DNA of 64,000 nucleotides from Candidatus Desulfofervidus auxilii (lineage in GTDB: Bacteria > Desulfobacterota > Desulfofervidia > Desulfofervidales > Desulfofervidaceae): contig JAJSZS010000009.1 of the NCBI GenBank assembly GCA_030262725.1, forward strand, positions 25,005-89,004, read 5' to 3'. The first letter of the stretch is position 1, and each line of letters opens with the position of its first letter. Position numbers and translations under genes: made by a program. Below are positions 19,443 through 28,943 of the stretch, one piece after another. The notes under the pieces were generated by a model. The model was not told where the DNA came from, ran no database searches, and saw nothing but the letters and a program-made list of their open reading frames with translations.

Positions 19443-20423
19443 ATGTATTATAGGATGTTAAAAGGAACAAATTTAAAAGTATCTGAAATTGGTTTAGGAA
19501 CGTGGGTTTTAGGAGGTTGGCTTTGGAGTGGAATAGATGAAAAAGAAGCTATAAATACAGTAAAAGAAGCAATAGAATCAGGTATAAATCTTATAGATAC
19601 TGCTCCTGTTTATGGATTTGGTAAATCAGAAGAAATTGTAGGCAAAGGAATAAAAGGTTTTGATAGAGAGAAGATAATCATTGCTACAAAAGTAGGGCTT
19701 GAATGGGATGAAAATGAGAGAATTAAAAGGAATTCTTCAAGAAAAAGGATACTTAAAGAAATAGAAGATTCTTTAAAAAGATTAGATATTGAATATATTG
19801 ATATTTACCAAATTCATTGGCCTGACAAAAAGACTCCTTTTAAAGAAACAATGGAAACCATGATGGAGTTAAAAGAAAAGGGACTTATAAAATATATTGG
19901 AGTAAGCAATTTTTCTGTTGAACAGATGGAAGAATGTAAAAAATATGGAGAATTTAATATCTTACAGCCACCTTATAATTTCTTTGAAAGAGAGATACAG
20001 AATGAAATTTTGCCCTATTGTATTAGAAATAATATAGGCATTTTAGCTTATGGCGCACTTTGTCGAGGTCTTTTAACTGGCAAATTTAAAGGGGATGAAA
20101 CATTTGGGGAAAATGATATAAGGCATTTTGACCCAAAATTTCAAGGAGGTACATTTAAAAAATATGCAGAATTGGTTAAAAAGCTTGATGAAATTGCGCA
20201 ATCTATAGGAAAGAGAGTGAGCCATTTAGCAATAAGATGGCTTTTGCAACAAAACGGTGTAGATGTAGCTTTAGTAGGAATGCGGAATAGAAAACAACTT
20301 AAAGAGAATCTTAAAGCTACAGATTTTGTTTTAGAAAAATCTATTATAGAAAAGATGGAAAAAATATTTAAAGAATCAAATGTGCCTATATTAAGCCCAA
20401 AATTTATGGCACCGCCAGATTAA
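19443..20423 (+). CDS. Aldo/keto reductase family oxidoreductase
   Basis: The protein has 326 residues with a TIM barrel and the AKR catalytic residues: DTAPVYGFGKSEE (Asp, Tyr), IATKVG (Lys) and YQIHWPD (His). The NADPH-binding C-terminal part (LVGMRNRKQLKENLKA) is intact. The substrate cannot be told from sequence. A ribosome site AGGAG precedes the ATG. The gene stops one base before the convergent ExeA-like gene ends. Confidence 0.9.
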   Translation: MYYRMLKGTNLKVSEIGLGTWVLGGWLWSGIDEKEAINTVKEAIESGINLIDTAPVYGFGKSEEIVGKGIKGFDREKIIIATKVGLEWDENERIKRNSSRKRILKEIEDSLKRLDIEYIDIYQIHWPDKKTPFKETMETMMELKEKGLIKYIGVSNFSVEQMEECKKYGEFNILQPPYNFFEREIQNEILPYCIRNNIGILAYGALCRGLLTGKFKGDETFGENDIRHFDPKFQGGTFKKYAELVKKLDEIAQSIGKRVSHLAIRWLLQQNGVDVALVGMRNRKQLKENLKATDFVLEKSIIEKMEKIFKESNVPILSPKFMAPPD

Positions 20424-20424
20424 A

Positions 20425-21237
20425 TTATAACAAATCGCGGATTGCCATGTCTTTAACAACTTGCTCAATTATATCTGCTCCAATAATCTTTTTGTCAGTT
20501 GCATAGCCTTCGATTAAGGCATGATCACAAATAATGTTTATTATCCTTGGTATACCTTTGGAATAAGTATAAATTCTGTCAATTGCTTGTGCATTAAATA
20601 TATTGCTTTTCCCACCAGCTTTGATAAGTCTGGTTTTGATATAATTTTCAGTTTCTTTTCGATTAAGTGGATTAAGGATAAATCTTAAGGCTATACGTTG
20701 ACGCAGTTGTCTCAATTTTGGTGTATTTAATTTTTCCCAAAGCTCAGGTTGACCACAGAGGACAATTTGAAGAAGTTTTTGATTATTTGTCTCTAAATTA
20801 AGTAAAAGTCTGATTTCCTCTAAAAGGAGTGGACTTAAATTATGCGCTTCATCAACAACAATGACTACTGCTTTTTGTTCTTCTAAACATTGAGTTAAAA
20901 ATTTATTTAAGGATATAAGAAAATCTGCTTTATTATTAGGTCTAGATAATCCTAGTCCTTCACAAACCAAATGAAAGAATTCAATTGGTTCTAAAATAGA
21001 ATTAAAAATAAAAGCAGAAAGACCTCCAGTATGTTTTAGATAATTTAAAAATGACTTTAAAATTGTAGTTTTCCCAACACCTACTTCACCGGTAAGAAGA
21101 ATAAGCCCTTTTTTCCCTCTTACACCATAAATCAATTGAGCTAATGCTTCACGATAAGATTCTGTAAGATAAAGAAAATCAGGGTCAGGCGTAAGATTAA
21201 ATGGGTCTTTAGTAAAACCATAAAAATGCTTGTACAT
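20425..21237 (-). CDS. ExeA/GspA-like AAA ATPase
   Basis: The protein has 270 residues starting YKHFYGFTKDPFNLTPDPDFLYL, the hallmark of ExeA-type ATPases. It has Walker A GEVGVGKTT (about 50-58), Walker B VVIVVDEAHNLS, sensor LCGQPEL, and the C-terminal IPRIINIICDHALIEGYA. Full-length GspA adds a membrane segment and peptidoglycan-binding region, both absent here. Such short forms serve pilus/secretion assembly or mobile-element functions. No secretion genes are adjacent. A 10-bp inverted repeat covers its start codon. Confidence 0.85.
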   Translation of the reverse strand: MYKHFYGFTKDPFNLTPDPDFLYLTESYREALAQLIYGVRGKKGLILLTGEVGVGKTTILKSFLNYLKHTGGLSAFIFNSILEPIEFFHLVCEGLGLSRPNNKADFLISLNKFLTQCLEEQKAVVIVVDEAHNLSPLLLEEIRLLLNLETNNQKLLQIVLCGQPELWEKLNTPKLRQLRQRIALRFILNPLNRKETENYIKTRLIKAGGKSNIFNAQAIDRIYTYSKGIPRIINIICDHALIEGYATDKKIIGADIIEQVVKDMAIRDLL

Positions 21238-21251
21238 TTATAAGCATTTTT
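21222..21251. repeat. Perfect inverted repeat across the ExeA-like start codon
   Basis: AAAAATGCTT (21222-21231) and AAGCATTTTT (21242-21251) are perfect complements around a 10-base loop that contains the start codon of the minus-strand ATPase. It could be an operator or an mRNA hairpin limiting translation. It lies 42 bases from the -35 of the divergent redox operon. Confidence 0.6.
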
Positions 21252-21292
21252 TCGAATATTTGTTGTATTGTCAAGCTTTTATTTTGTACCTG

Positions 21293-21321
21293 TTGACAAA
21301 AAAAAGGTTTGAGGTTATAAG
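21293..21321 (+). promoter_or_regulatory. Promoter of the AOR-Hdr-Por operon
   Basis: Consensus -35 TTGACA (21293-21298), 17-base spacer, -10 TATAAG (21316-21321). The predicted start is about 25 bases before the first AOR ATG, with GAGG as ribosome site. Confidence 0.8.
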
Positions 21322-21352
21322 CTCGCTATGTTCTAAAGGAATAGAGGTTAAG

Positions 21353-22987
21353 ATGTTTGGCTGGCAAGGTAAATTATTACGTATTGATTTAGAAACAAAA
21401 AAGATTTCAATAGAGGATTTAAAAACAGAAGATCTGTTAGACTTTCTTGGAGGTAGAGGTTTAGGAGTAAAATTTTTTACTAATGAAGTAAATGCAGATA
21501 TAGATCCATTTGCTCCAGAAAATAAAATTGTTATTGCTGTTGGTCCTCTTACTGGCACAGGAGCAAGCAGTGCATCACTTTGTTCAATTGTCACTAAATC
21601 TCCTTTAACAAATACCATTATTAGTGCACAAGTAAAACTTTATTTTGGGGCAGAATTAAAGGCTGCAGGTTATGATGTTGTTATTATTGAAGGTAAAGCA
21701 CTTTCTCCTACTTTAATATCTATTAAAGATGATGATGTATCTCTTTTACCAGCTGATTTTTTATTTGATAGACCTACAGATGAAGCTTTGTCTCTTTTTC
21801 AAATTTCCTTTAATGATCCTTGGGTAGCTAGAGAGACAAGATTTTTACATATTGGACCAGCTGGACAAAAACATTTGCCATTAGCAAATTTAATAACTGA
21901 TGGTCTTCCTGTTGCTAATAGTGTTGGTATTGGGGCTGTTTTTGGCAGTAAGAATTTAATAGGTATTGCAGTAAGAGGTACAAAAGATATTTTGCTTTAT
22001 GATGGGGAAGTCTTTTTTAAAACCGTTTTTAAAGATCTTGAAAATCTTTCTGAAAATTTAAAAAGTTTTTCAGATTTATCCACTTATTTAGTCTTTGAAG
22101 ATTTTATAGAACATAACATATTAGCCTGTTGTTATTTTATACAACCATTTGCTAGTGAAGTAACACTTTCTCAAATAAAGGAAATTTGGAAAAGACATCG
22201 TGGTTGTTTTTCTTGTCCTATAGCATGCTTAAAAACAACATTAAGAGGGGATTTCCTACCAGAAATAGATGCTTTTATGTCTCTTGGGCCTCTTTGTGGC
22301 ATTTATGATGTGAAAAGTATTTCAAAGATATACGCACTTTGTATAAAATTGGGATTAGACCCAGTTGAGACAGGGCTTAGTATTTCTTGTGCTATGGCTA
22401 TGAAAGAAAAAGGTTTATTTGATGATGAATCTGTGCCTTTTTTTGGTGATAAAAAAGCTATTTTAGAGCTTATTCCAAAAATTGCCAAAAAAGAAAGTCC
22501 CTTGGCCAATGGTGCTTTTAAATTATGTCAAGAACTTAATAATCCTGATTTATTTTTGGGAGTGAAAGGAAGAAGTATAGTTTTTGACGTAAGAAATCAC
22601 CATTATTTAGGTTTAGTTTATGCTACATCAAATTGTGGTGCTACTCACCTTAATGGGTTTGTTTTTACTAAAGAAAATTATGATGAGATTCCTCAAAAGG
22701 TTAAATTAATGCAAGATAAAATTGCTGTTTTGGAAAGTTTAGGAATATGTCCTTATATTTTAAAAGGAATTTCTTTAGAGAATTTATTAACTGTTTTTCA
22801 AGCAACTACTGGAGTTACCTTAACTAAAGAGGAATTTCTTAAAAAAGGTGAAGAAATTTATCAAATTGAGCATAATTTTAATGAAAAGGCAGGAATAAAG
22901 CGTGATGCTGATATGCTTCCAGTAAAATTTTCTTTCCCTGAATTTGAGAAAATACTTGAGTCTTATTATAAATTAAGAGGGTGGTAA
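21353..22987 (+). CDS. Aldehyde:ferredoxin oxidoreductase family protein (AOR1)
   Basis: The protein has 544 residues from the ATG at 21353. The longer frame from 21230 would start upstream of the promoter and is rejected. N-terminal domain: FGWQGKLLRIDLETKK and LGGRGLGVKFF. Cluster ligands: CFSCPIAC (C285, C288, C292) and C466 in LGICPYI. The loop VFDVR...YATSNCGATH sits where AOR normally has DPRG...NRGGCH, so pterin contacts are altered. The tungsten-bispterin enzyme family oxidises aldehydes or, as in BamB, reduces aromatic acyl-CoA. It is paired with the adjacent ferredoxin-like subunit. The substrate is unknown. Confidence 0.88.
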   Translation: MFGWQGKLLRIDLETKKISIEDLKTEDLLDFLGGRGLGVKFFTNEVNADIDPFAPENKIVIAVGPLTGTGASSASLCSIVTKSPLTNTIISAQVKLYFGAELKAAGYDVVIIEGKALSPTLISIKDDDVSLLPADFLFDRPTDEALSLFQISFNDPWVARETRFLHIGPAGQKHLPLANLITDGLPVANSVGIGAVFGSKNLIGIAVRGTKDILLYDGEVFFKTVFKDLENLSENLKSFSDLSTYLVFEDFIEHNILACCYFIQPFASEVTLSQIKEIWKRHRGCFSCPIACLKTTLRGDFLPEIDAFMSLGPLCGIYDVKSISKIYALCIKLGLDPVETGLSISCAMAMKEKGLFDDESVPFFGDKKAILELIPKIAKKESPLANGAFKLCQELNNPDLFLGVKGRSIVFDVRNHHYLGLVYATSNCGATHLNGFVFTKENYDEIPQKVKLMQDKIAVLESLGICPYILKGISLENLLTVFQATTGVTLTKEEFLKKGEEIYQIEHNFNEKAGIKRDADMLPVKFSFPEFEKILESYYKLRGW

Positions 22988-23377
22988 ATGGAAAGAATTC
23001 GTATAGATCATACAAAGTGTACTGGTTGTCGTTATTGTGAATTAGCTTGTTCTCTTAATCATCTATCAACTGCTTTTAATCCAAAAAAAGCAAGGATTCG
23101 AGTATTGAAAGAAGGTAAAAGATTCTTCCCAGTAATTTCTGGTCCTCACACTGAAGCAGCTTGTAATATTAAAGTAGACTTAGTAATTGGTGAAAAAGTT
23201 TATGATTTTTGTGATCTCTGTCGTGCTGCTTGTCCTTATAAAGGGGTGTTTAAAGACCCAGTAACAGAGATTCCATTACAATGTGATTTTTGTGGAATAG
23301 ATGCCCCTGGGCCTGCTTGTGTAAAGTGGTGTCCCAGTGGGGCATTAACATTAGTAGAAGTTCCATCTTATTATTAA
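22988..23377 (+). CDS. Iron-sulfur electron-transfer subunit (Fd1) of AOR1
   Basis: The protein has 129 residues starting one base after AOR1. It has several 4Fe-4S cysteine sets: CTGCRYCELAC near the N terminus, CDLCRAACP in the middle, CDFCGIDAPGPACVKWCP near the C terminus. The layout resembles the HycB/AOR small subunit and BamC. It should carry electrons between AOR1 and the Hdr module. A close paralogue (Fd2) follows AOR2 at 28944. Confidence 0.88.
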   Translation: MERIRIDHTKCTGCRYCELACSLNHLSTAFNPKKARIRVLKEGKRFFPVISGPHTEAACNIKVDLVIGEKVYDFCDLCRAACPYKGVFKDPVTEIPLQCDFCGIDAPGPACVKWCPSGALTLVEVPSYY

Positions 23378-23391
23378 AGGAAATTTAAAAA

Positions 23392-26300
23392 ATGAGTTTA
23401 AACAGTTATATGCCTCCAATAGGGGCAGTAATGATTATTGGAGGTGGTATTGCTGGTATTCAAGCGTCACTTGATTTAGCAGAGGCGGGTTTTAAAGTAT
23501 ATCTAGTGGAGAAGAGTCCTTCCATTGGGGGAAAAATGGCTCAGTTGGATAAGACTTTTCCTACAAATGATTGTTCTATGTGTATTCTATCACCAAAACT
23601 TTCAGAATGTGGTCGTCATATAAATATTGAAATTATCACATTAGCAACAGTAAAAGCTATTTCTGGAGGCCCTGGACATTTTAATGTTGTTCTTCATAAG
23701 GAGCCACGCTATATAGATGAAACTTTATGTACCAATTGCGGTTTATGTATTCAATATTGTCCTACATTAGTACCTGATAAATATAATGAAAGTTTTTCCT
23801 ATACTAAATGTATCCATTTGCCTTTTACTCAAGCTATTCCTGCAGTGCCTGTGATTGAGCCAGATTATTGTCTTTTTCTTAAAGATCAAATGTGTCAAAT
23901 TTGCACACTTGTTTGCACTTATAAGGCTATTGATTTTAAACAAAAACCAGAAGATAAAGAGATTGAAGTAGGGGCTATTATCCTTGCTTCAGGTTATGAA
24001 ATATTTGATGCAAGAATAAGAGGAGAATTTGGTTATGGTCGTTATTCAAATGTGATTACTGCCCTTGAATTTGAACGTTTGATTTCTGCCAGTGGCCCTT
24101 ATTTTGGTCATCTTAAAAGACCATCAGATAGAAAGATACCAAAAAGAATTGCTTGGATTCAGTGTGTTGGTTCAAGAGATAGGGCATTAAATCGTGGTTA
24201 TTGTTCTTCAGTATGTTGTATGTATGCTACAAAAGAAGCCATATTAGCAAAGGAACATATTCCTGAATTAAAAGCAACTATCTTTTTTATTGATATTCGT
24301 GCCTTTGGTAAAGGCTATGAACAATATTATGAAAGGGCTAAAAAACAATATGGAATAAATTATGTAAAAAGTCATATTTCTACTATAAAGGAAGATCCTC
24401 GAACAAAAAATCTTTTAATTACTTATCTTAATGAAGAAGGGCAAAGAAAAGAAGAAGAGTTTGATTTAGTAGTGCTTTCTGTTGGCTTAGGGACATCATC
24501 AGAAATTAAAAGATTGGCTAAAGTTTTAGGAATTAATTTAAACCATTATTGTTTTTGCTCTACTAATCCATTTACACCAGTTGAAACAAATCGTCCAGGT
24601 ATTTATGTATGTGGTGTTGTTAGTGCTCCTAAAGATATTCCTGAAACAGTAATGGAAGCAAGTGGAGCAGCAGCAGCTGCAGAAGCACTATTAGCAAAAG
24701 CTCGTTATAGTCTAACTTGTAAAAAAGAAATAGTGCCAGAAAAAGATGTTTCTCAAGAGGAACCAAAAGTTGGTGTATTTGTCTGTCACTGTGGTACAAA
24801 TATTGCTGGAGTACTTAATATATCAAAATTGGTAGAATTTGCAAAAACATTACCTTATGTAGTTTATTCTACTGATCTCCTTTATGCTTGTGCTATAGAT
24901 GCTCAAGCAAAGATAAAAGCAGCTATTACTGAACATGATTTAAACCGTATAGTAATATGTGCCTGTACCCCCCGTTCTCATCTTCCTCTTTTTCAAGAAG
25001 TAGCACAAGAGGCTGGGCTTAATCCTTATCTTGTAGAAATGGCTAATATTAGAGAACATAATAGTTGGGTACATAGTCGAGCTGGTGAGTTAGCAATGGA
25101 GAAGGCAAAAGCTGCTATTTATATGGCTGTGGTAAAAGCAATTAGATTAAAACCTTATAAAGCTCAAGAATATTCAGTAAATAAATCAGCATTAGTAGTT
25201 GGCGGTGGCATTTCTGGAATGACAGTTGCTTTAGAATTGGCTGCCCAAGGCTTTAATGTATATCTTGTAGAAAAAACAAATCAACTTGGAGGGGTAGCAA
25301 TAACAAAATATAAAACTATTGAAGGAGAGAATGTCCAAAATTTTTTAAAAAATTTAATTGAAAAAATAAAAAATGAAGAAAAAATTAAAATTTATTTAAA
25401 TAGTGAAGTAATAAAAAGTGAAGGGTTTATTGGAAACTTCTTGACGCAAGTCAAAGATCATGTTACGGGCGAAATAAAAGAAATTAAACATGGGGTGACG
25501 ATTATAGCTACTGGAGCACAGGAATTTAAACCCTATGGTTTTTATTGTTATGGAAAACATAAATGTATCCTTACTGCAAGAGAATTAGAAGAAGAAATAG
25601 CAAAAAATAAAGAACAATTTAAAAAAGTAAAAGAAGTTGTCATGATTCAATGTGTAGGGTCAAGAGATGAAGAAAGACCTTATTGCTCACGAGTTTGTTG
25701 TACATTAGCTATTCAAAATGCTCTTAATTTAAAAGCCATAAATCCTAATATTGAGATTTATATCCTTTATAGAGACATTCGCACTTATGGTTTTAAAGAG
25801 GATTATTATGCTAAGGCACGTCAATTTAATGTTAAATTTATTCGATTTGAAAAGGAAAGACCACCATTGGTTTCTGTTGAAAACAACCAAATAAAAGTGC
25901 AAGTATATGAACCTGCTCTTAAAGAAGAAATAGAATTGAATCCGGATTTTCTTATTTTGAGTGCAGCTATTACACCAAATCCTGATAATGAAAAACTTTC
26001 TCAAATTTTTAAAATTTCTCTTACACAAGATAAGTTTTTTCTAGAAGCCCATATGAAATTGCGTCCAGTGGATTTTGCTACAGATGGGATATTCTTATGT
26101 GGATTAGCCCATGGCCCTAAATTTATTAGTGAAAGCATTGCTCAAGCAAAGGCAGCTGCTAGTCGAGCAGCTACAATATTGACAAAACCTGTATTAAAAG
26201 GTGAAGCACTTATTGCTGAAGTATATGATGAGAAATGTGATGGATGTGCTTATTGTGTAGAAGTATGTCCTGCTAAAGCAATAAAATTGCTTGAATATAT

Positions 26301-26463
26301 TCATAAAAATGAGGTAAAAAAAGTGGTGGAGGTTAATGCCTCTTTATGTAAAGGATGTGGTAATTGTATGGCTACTTGTCCAAAACAAGGTATCATGGTA
26401 AGAAATTTTACTTTAGATATTTTCTCAGCCATGATCGAGGCTGCTTTAACTCCACCAACCTAA
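23392..26463 (+). CDS. Fused double HdrA-like flavoprotein
   Basis: The protein has 1023 residues, far longer than ordinary HdrA (about 650). First unit: FAD site IIGGGIAGIQASLDLAEAGFK (17-37), then PTNDCSMCILSPKLSECGRH and ferredoxin-like clusters (CTNCGLCIQYCP, CQICTLVC). A central GVFVCHCGTNIAGVL segment starts the second HdrA unit, with a second FAD site (VVGGGISGM, about 604) and a C-terminal double ferredoxin (CDGCAYCVEVCP, CKGCGNCMATCP). HdrA is the bifurcating flavin subunit of heterodisulfide reductases and Bam-type complexes. Both FAD loops look intact. Confidence 0.92.
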   Translation: MSLNSYMPPIGAVMIIGGGIAGIQASLDLAEAGFKVYLVEKSPSIGGKMAQLDKTFPTNDCSMCILSPKLSECGRHINIEIITLATVKAISGGPGHFNVVLHKEPRYIDETLCTNCGLCIQYCPTLVPDKYNESFSYTKCIHLPFTQAIPAVPVIEPDYCLFLKDQMCQICTLVCTYKAIDFKQKPEDKEIEVGAIILASGYEIFDARIRGEFGYGRYSNVITALEFERLISASGPYFGHLKRPSDRKIPKRIAWIQCVGSRDRALNRGYCSSVCCMYATKEAILAKEHIPELKATIFFIDIRAFGKGYEQYYERAKKQYGINYVKSHISTIKEDPRTKNLLITYLNEEGQRKEEEFDLVVLSVGLGTSSEIKRLAKVLGINLNHYCFCSTNPFTPVETNRPGIYVCGVVSAPKDIPETVMEASGAAAAAEALLAKARYSLTCKKEIVPEKDVSQEEPKVGVFVCHCGTNIAGVLNISKLVEFAKTLPYVVYSTDLLYACAIDAQAKIKAAITEHDLNRIVICACTPRSHLPLFQEVAQEAGLNPYLVEMANIREHNSWVHSRAGELAMEKAKAAIYMAVVKAIRLKPYKAQEYSVNKSALVVGGGISGMTVALELAAQGFNVYLVEKTNQLGGVAITKYKTIEGENVQNFLKNLIEKIKNEEKIKIYLNSEVIKSEGFIGNFLTQVKDHVTGEIKEIKHGVTIIATGAQEFKPYGFYCYGKHKCILTARELEEEIAKNKEQFKKVKEVVMIQCVGSRDEERPYCSRVCCTLAIQNALNLKAINPNIEIYILYRDIRTYGFKEDYYAKARQFNVKFIRFEKERPPLVSVENNQIKVQVYEPALKEEIELNPDFLILSAAITPNPDNEKLSQIFKISLTQDKFFLEAHMKLRPVDFATDGIFLCGLAHGPKFISESIAQAKAAASRAATILTKPVLKGEALIAEVYDEKCDGCAYCVEVCPAKAIKLLEYIHKNEVKKVVEVNASLCKGCGNCMATCPKQGIMVRNFTLDIFSAMIEAALTPPT

Positions 26464-26476
26464 AAGGAGGGAATAA

Positions 26477-27655
26477 ATGCCAAAACGGGTTGGTATAGAA
26501 GTATCAATTGCTGTAGCAGAGGCAGTTAAATTATGTAATGCAGATATTATTTGTGCTTATCCCATTACTCCACAAACTCATATTGTAGAGCATCTTTCAG
26601 AATTAGTAGCAAATGGTGAAATTGATGCGGAATTCATCCCAGTTGAGTCTGAACACAGTGCAATGAGTGTTGGCATTGGTGCTTCTGCTGTAGGTGCAAG
26701 AGTATATACAGCTACAAGTGCTCAAGGATTAGCTTTAATGCATGAGCTTCTTTATATCGCTTCATCTATGCGGCTTCCTATTGTTATGACTGTTGTTAAT
26801 CGTGCACTTTCTGCCCCAATAAGTATCTGGAATGACCACAGTGATATTATGGCAGAAAGAGATATAGGATGGATTCAAACATTTGCTGTTAATGGACAAG
26901 AGGCTTATGATCTTACTTTTCATGCATTTAAAGTGTCAGAAGATGAAAGAGTACTATTGCCTGTTGTTGTAAATTTGGATGGTTTTATTTTAAGTCATAT
27001 GATTGAGCCTATTGAACTAGCGGAAAAAGAAATGGTAGATAAATATTTGCCTCCTCGTAAACCAGTTCTAACTTTACATCCTGATAAACCTATTACTATG
27101 GGGCCAGTGGGTATTCCAGAGATTTATTCAGAGGCGAGAAAACAATTAGAAGTAGCATTATTAAATTCAAAGCCTGTAATTATTGAAGCATGGCAAGAAT
27201 TTGCTCGTATATTTGGAAGGAAATATCAGCCTATTGAGACTTATAGAATAGAAGATGCAGAGGTAATTTTAATTACTATGGGTTCATTAACCGAAACAGC
27301 TATGTTAGCTGTAGATGAATTAAGAGATAAAGGAGAAAAAGTGGGTCTTGTTTACATCCGTCTATGGCGTCCATTCCCTCATGAAGAATTTTGGGAAGCA
27401 GTAAAGAATGCAAAAATATTGGCTATATTAGATAGAGCTATTGTTTATGGAACTAACAGTGGCCCAGTTTATACAGAGATTAGATCATCTCTTTATGATG
27501 TAAAAGAAAAACCTTTTATTCAAGGATTTGTTGCTGGATTGGGAGGACGAGATGTGCCAGTAGAAAGGTTTTTTGAGATGGTGGAAATAGCAAGAAAGGC
27601 AGCTAAAGAAGGGAAAGGGCCACAATATATTCATTTAGATGTTAGGGAAGAATAA
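26477..27655 (+). CDS. porA: 2-oxoacid:ferredoxin oxidoreductase alpha subunit (PorA)
   Basis: The protein has 392 residues with the alpha-subunit core: ICAYPITPQTHIVEHL, FIPVESEHSAMSVGIGASAVGARVYTATSAQGLALMHELLYIASSMRLPIVM, and the C-terminal VGLVYIRLWRPFPHEEFW. AGGAGG precedes the ATG. Substrate (pyruvate, 2-oxoisovalerate or another) cannot be told. It is separated from its G, D and B partners by four AOR/Hdr genes, an unusual order. It overlaps AOR2 by one base. Confidence 0.93.
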   Translation: MPKRVGIEVSIAVAEAVKLCNADIICAYPITPQTHIVEHLSELVANGEIDAEFIPVESEHSAMSVGIGASAVGARVYTATSAQGLALMHELLYIASSMRLPIVMTVVNRALSAPISIWNDHSDIMAERDIGWIQTFAVNGQEAYDLTFHAFKVSEDERVLLPVVVNLDGFILSHMIEPIELAEKEMVDKYLPPRKPVLTLHPDKPITMGPVGIPEIYSEARKQLEVALLNSKPVIIEAWQEFARIFGRKYQPIETYRIEDAEVILITMGSLTETAMLAVDELRDKGEKVGLVYIRLWRPFPHEEFWEAVKNAKILAILDRAIVYGTNSGPVYTEIRSSLYDVKEKPFIQGFVAGLGGRDVPVERFFEMVEIARKAAKEGKGPQYIHLDVREE

Positions 27656-28941
27656 TGACTGGCTGGCAAGGTAAACTTTTAAGGATAAATTTAGGTAGTG
27701 GTTTAATAGAAACAGAGCTTCTTGCTGAAGATCTTTTAGAAAGTTATCCAGGTGGTTGTGCATTAGCAAGAAAATTAGCTCAGCTTGAAAATATTTCAAC
27801 AGAAAATAACAAAATAATTATTGCAGCAGGTGCCCTTAATGGTACTGGTGCGCCAGCAGCTGCTTTTTGTGGAATAGCTGGTTATGTTGACGATGTAGTA
27901 TGTGTTTCATTACCTTTGCATTTTGGTGCAGAGATAAAATTTTGCGGTTATGATGTTTTAATAATTGAAGGTAAAGCAGATGGATGGAGTTATGTTTTAA
28001 TAGGTGAAGATGTAAAAATCTTACCTATTGAAGAATTAGCAGATTTAAATCCTTTAGAAATAGAATCCATTATTCGTTCTGCTTTTGATCAATGGCGAGC
28101 AAGTGAGACAAAGATAATAAGTATTGGAGATGCAGAAAAATTTTCTCCTTTATTAGGGCTTGTAACTGATGGTTTTGTTGTTAATTATACTGCTAAATTA
28201 GCAAGTGTTTTTGCTGAAAAACATCTTAAAGCCATTGCATTGCGAGGAATATTTGATCTTAAATTGGCAAGACCTTCAGAGTTTAATCAATTAATAACTG
28301 AAGCAATAAAAGATTTTCGAGATAAACAAAAAAATTTTGAAGAAAAATTTTATAATATATTCCAAAAAGTAAATATACCTCTTTTTTCTCGAATTTATGC
28401 AAATGAAGCAGAAAAGATAGCTTGTTTTGGTTGTCCGATTGCCTGTTTGCGCAAGAAAAAAGAAAAATTTTTACCTGATTTTATAGCTATTTATTGTCTT
28501 AATAGAATGATGGGGATTAATTCTATACAAGAAGCTTTAAGTCTTTATGATTTTTGTACCCAAGAAGGTATTGATCCTGTGGCACTTGGTCTTTCTGCTC
28601 GTATTCTTATTGAATTAGGAAGGAGTGGTAAGTTTGAAACACCTCCTTTAAGAGCTGGTGATAAAAAACACATTTTGCATCTATTAAAAGATAAAGATTC
28701 TCTTTTACATAAGAAAGCTAATTTGCTTGCTAAAGAATACGAAATGGAATCAGAATTTAAAGAATTAGAAGATAGTTTAAAACGGATAGAAAAAATTATT
28801 TTTTCTGATATTGATGGATATGATAATAAAATAAAAGTAATTGATGCATTAGGTTTTTGCCCTTATATTTTGTATTTATTTCCTTATGAATTATTAGTTG
28901 AAATGTATCAAGCAGCTACTGGAAAGTTATTAAAGGAGTAA
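27655..28941 (+). CDS. Truncated AOR-family paralogue (AOR2)
   Basis: The protein has 428 residues. It starts TGWQGKLLRINLGSG like AOR1 but reads YPGGCALARKL where AOR1 has GGRGLGVKF. The iron-sulfur ligands are kept (CFGCPIAC: C257, C260, C264, and C402 in LGFCPYI). The segment holding the DPRG / NRGxH pterin loops is deleted between about residues 355 and 395. So the [4Fe-4S] site is retained while bispterin binding looks lost. It may be a structural or electron-wire subunit. One base overlaps porA; the Fd2 gene follows at two bases. Confidence 0.85.
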   Translation: MTGWQGKLLRINLGSGLIETELLAEDLLESYPGGCALARKLAQLENISTENNKIIIAAGALNGTGAPAAAFCGIAGYVDDVVCVSLPLHFGAEIKFCGYDVLIIEGKADGWSYVLIGEDVKILPIEELADLNPLEIESIIRSAFDQWRASETKIISIGDAEKFSPLLGLVTDGFVVNYTAKLASVFAEKHLKAIALRGIFDLKLARPSEFNQLITEAIKDFRDKQKNFEEKFYNIFQKVNIPLFSRIYANEAEKIACFGCPIACLRKKKEKFLPDFIAIYCLNRMMGINSIQEALSLYDFCTQEGIDPVALGLSARILIELGRSGKFETPPLRAGDKKHILHLLKDKDSLLHKKANLLAKEYEMESEFKELEDSLKRIEKIIFSDIDGYDNKIKVIDALGFCPYILYLFPYELLVEMYQAATGKLLKE

Positions 28942-28943
28942 AT

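Noticed and set aside
21230..21352. Longer N terminus for AOR1
   Set aside because: The AOR family begins at FGWQGKLLRIDL, the extra 41 codons cover the predicted promoter, and the ATG at 21353 has a ribosome site.
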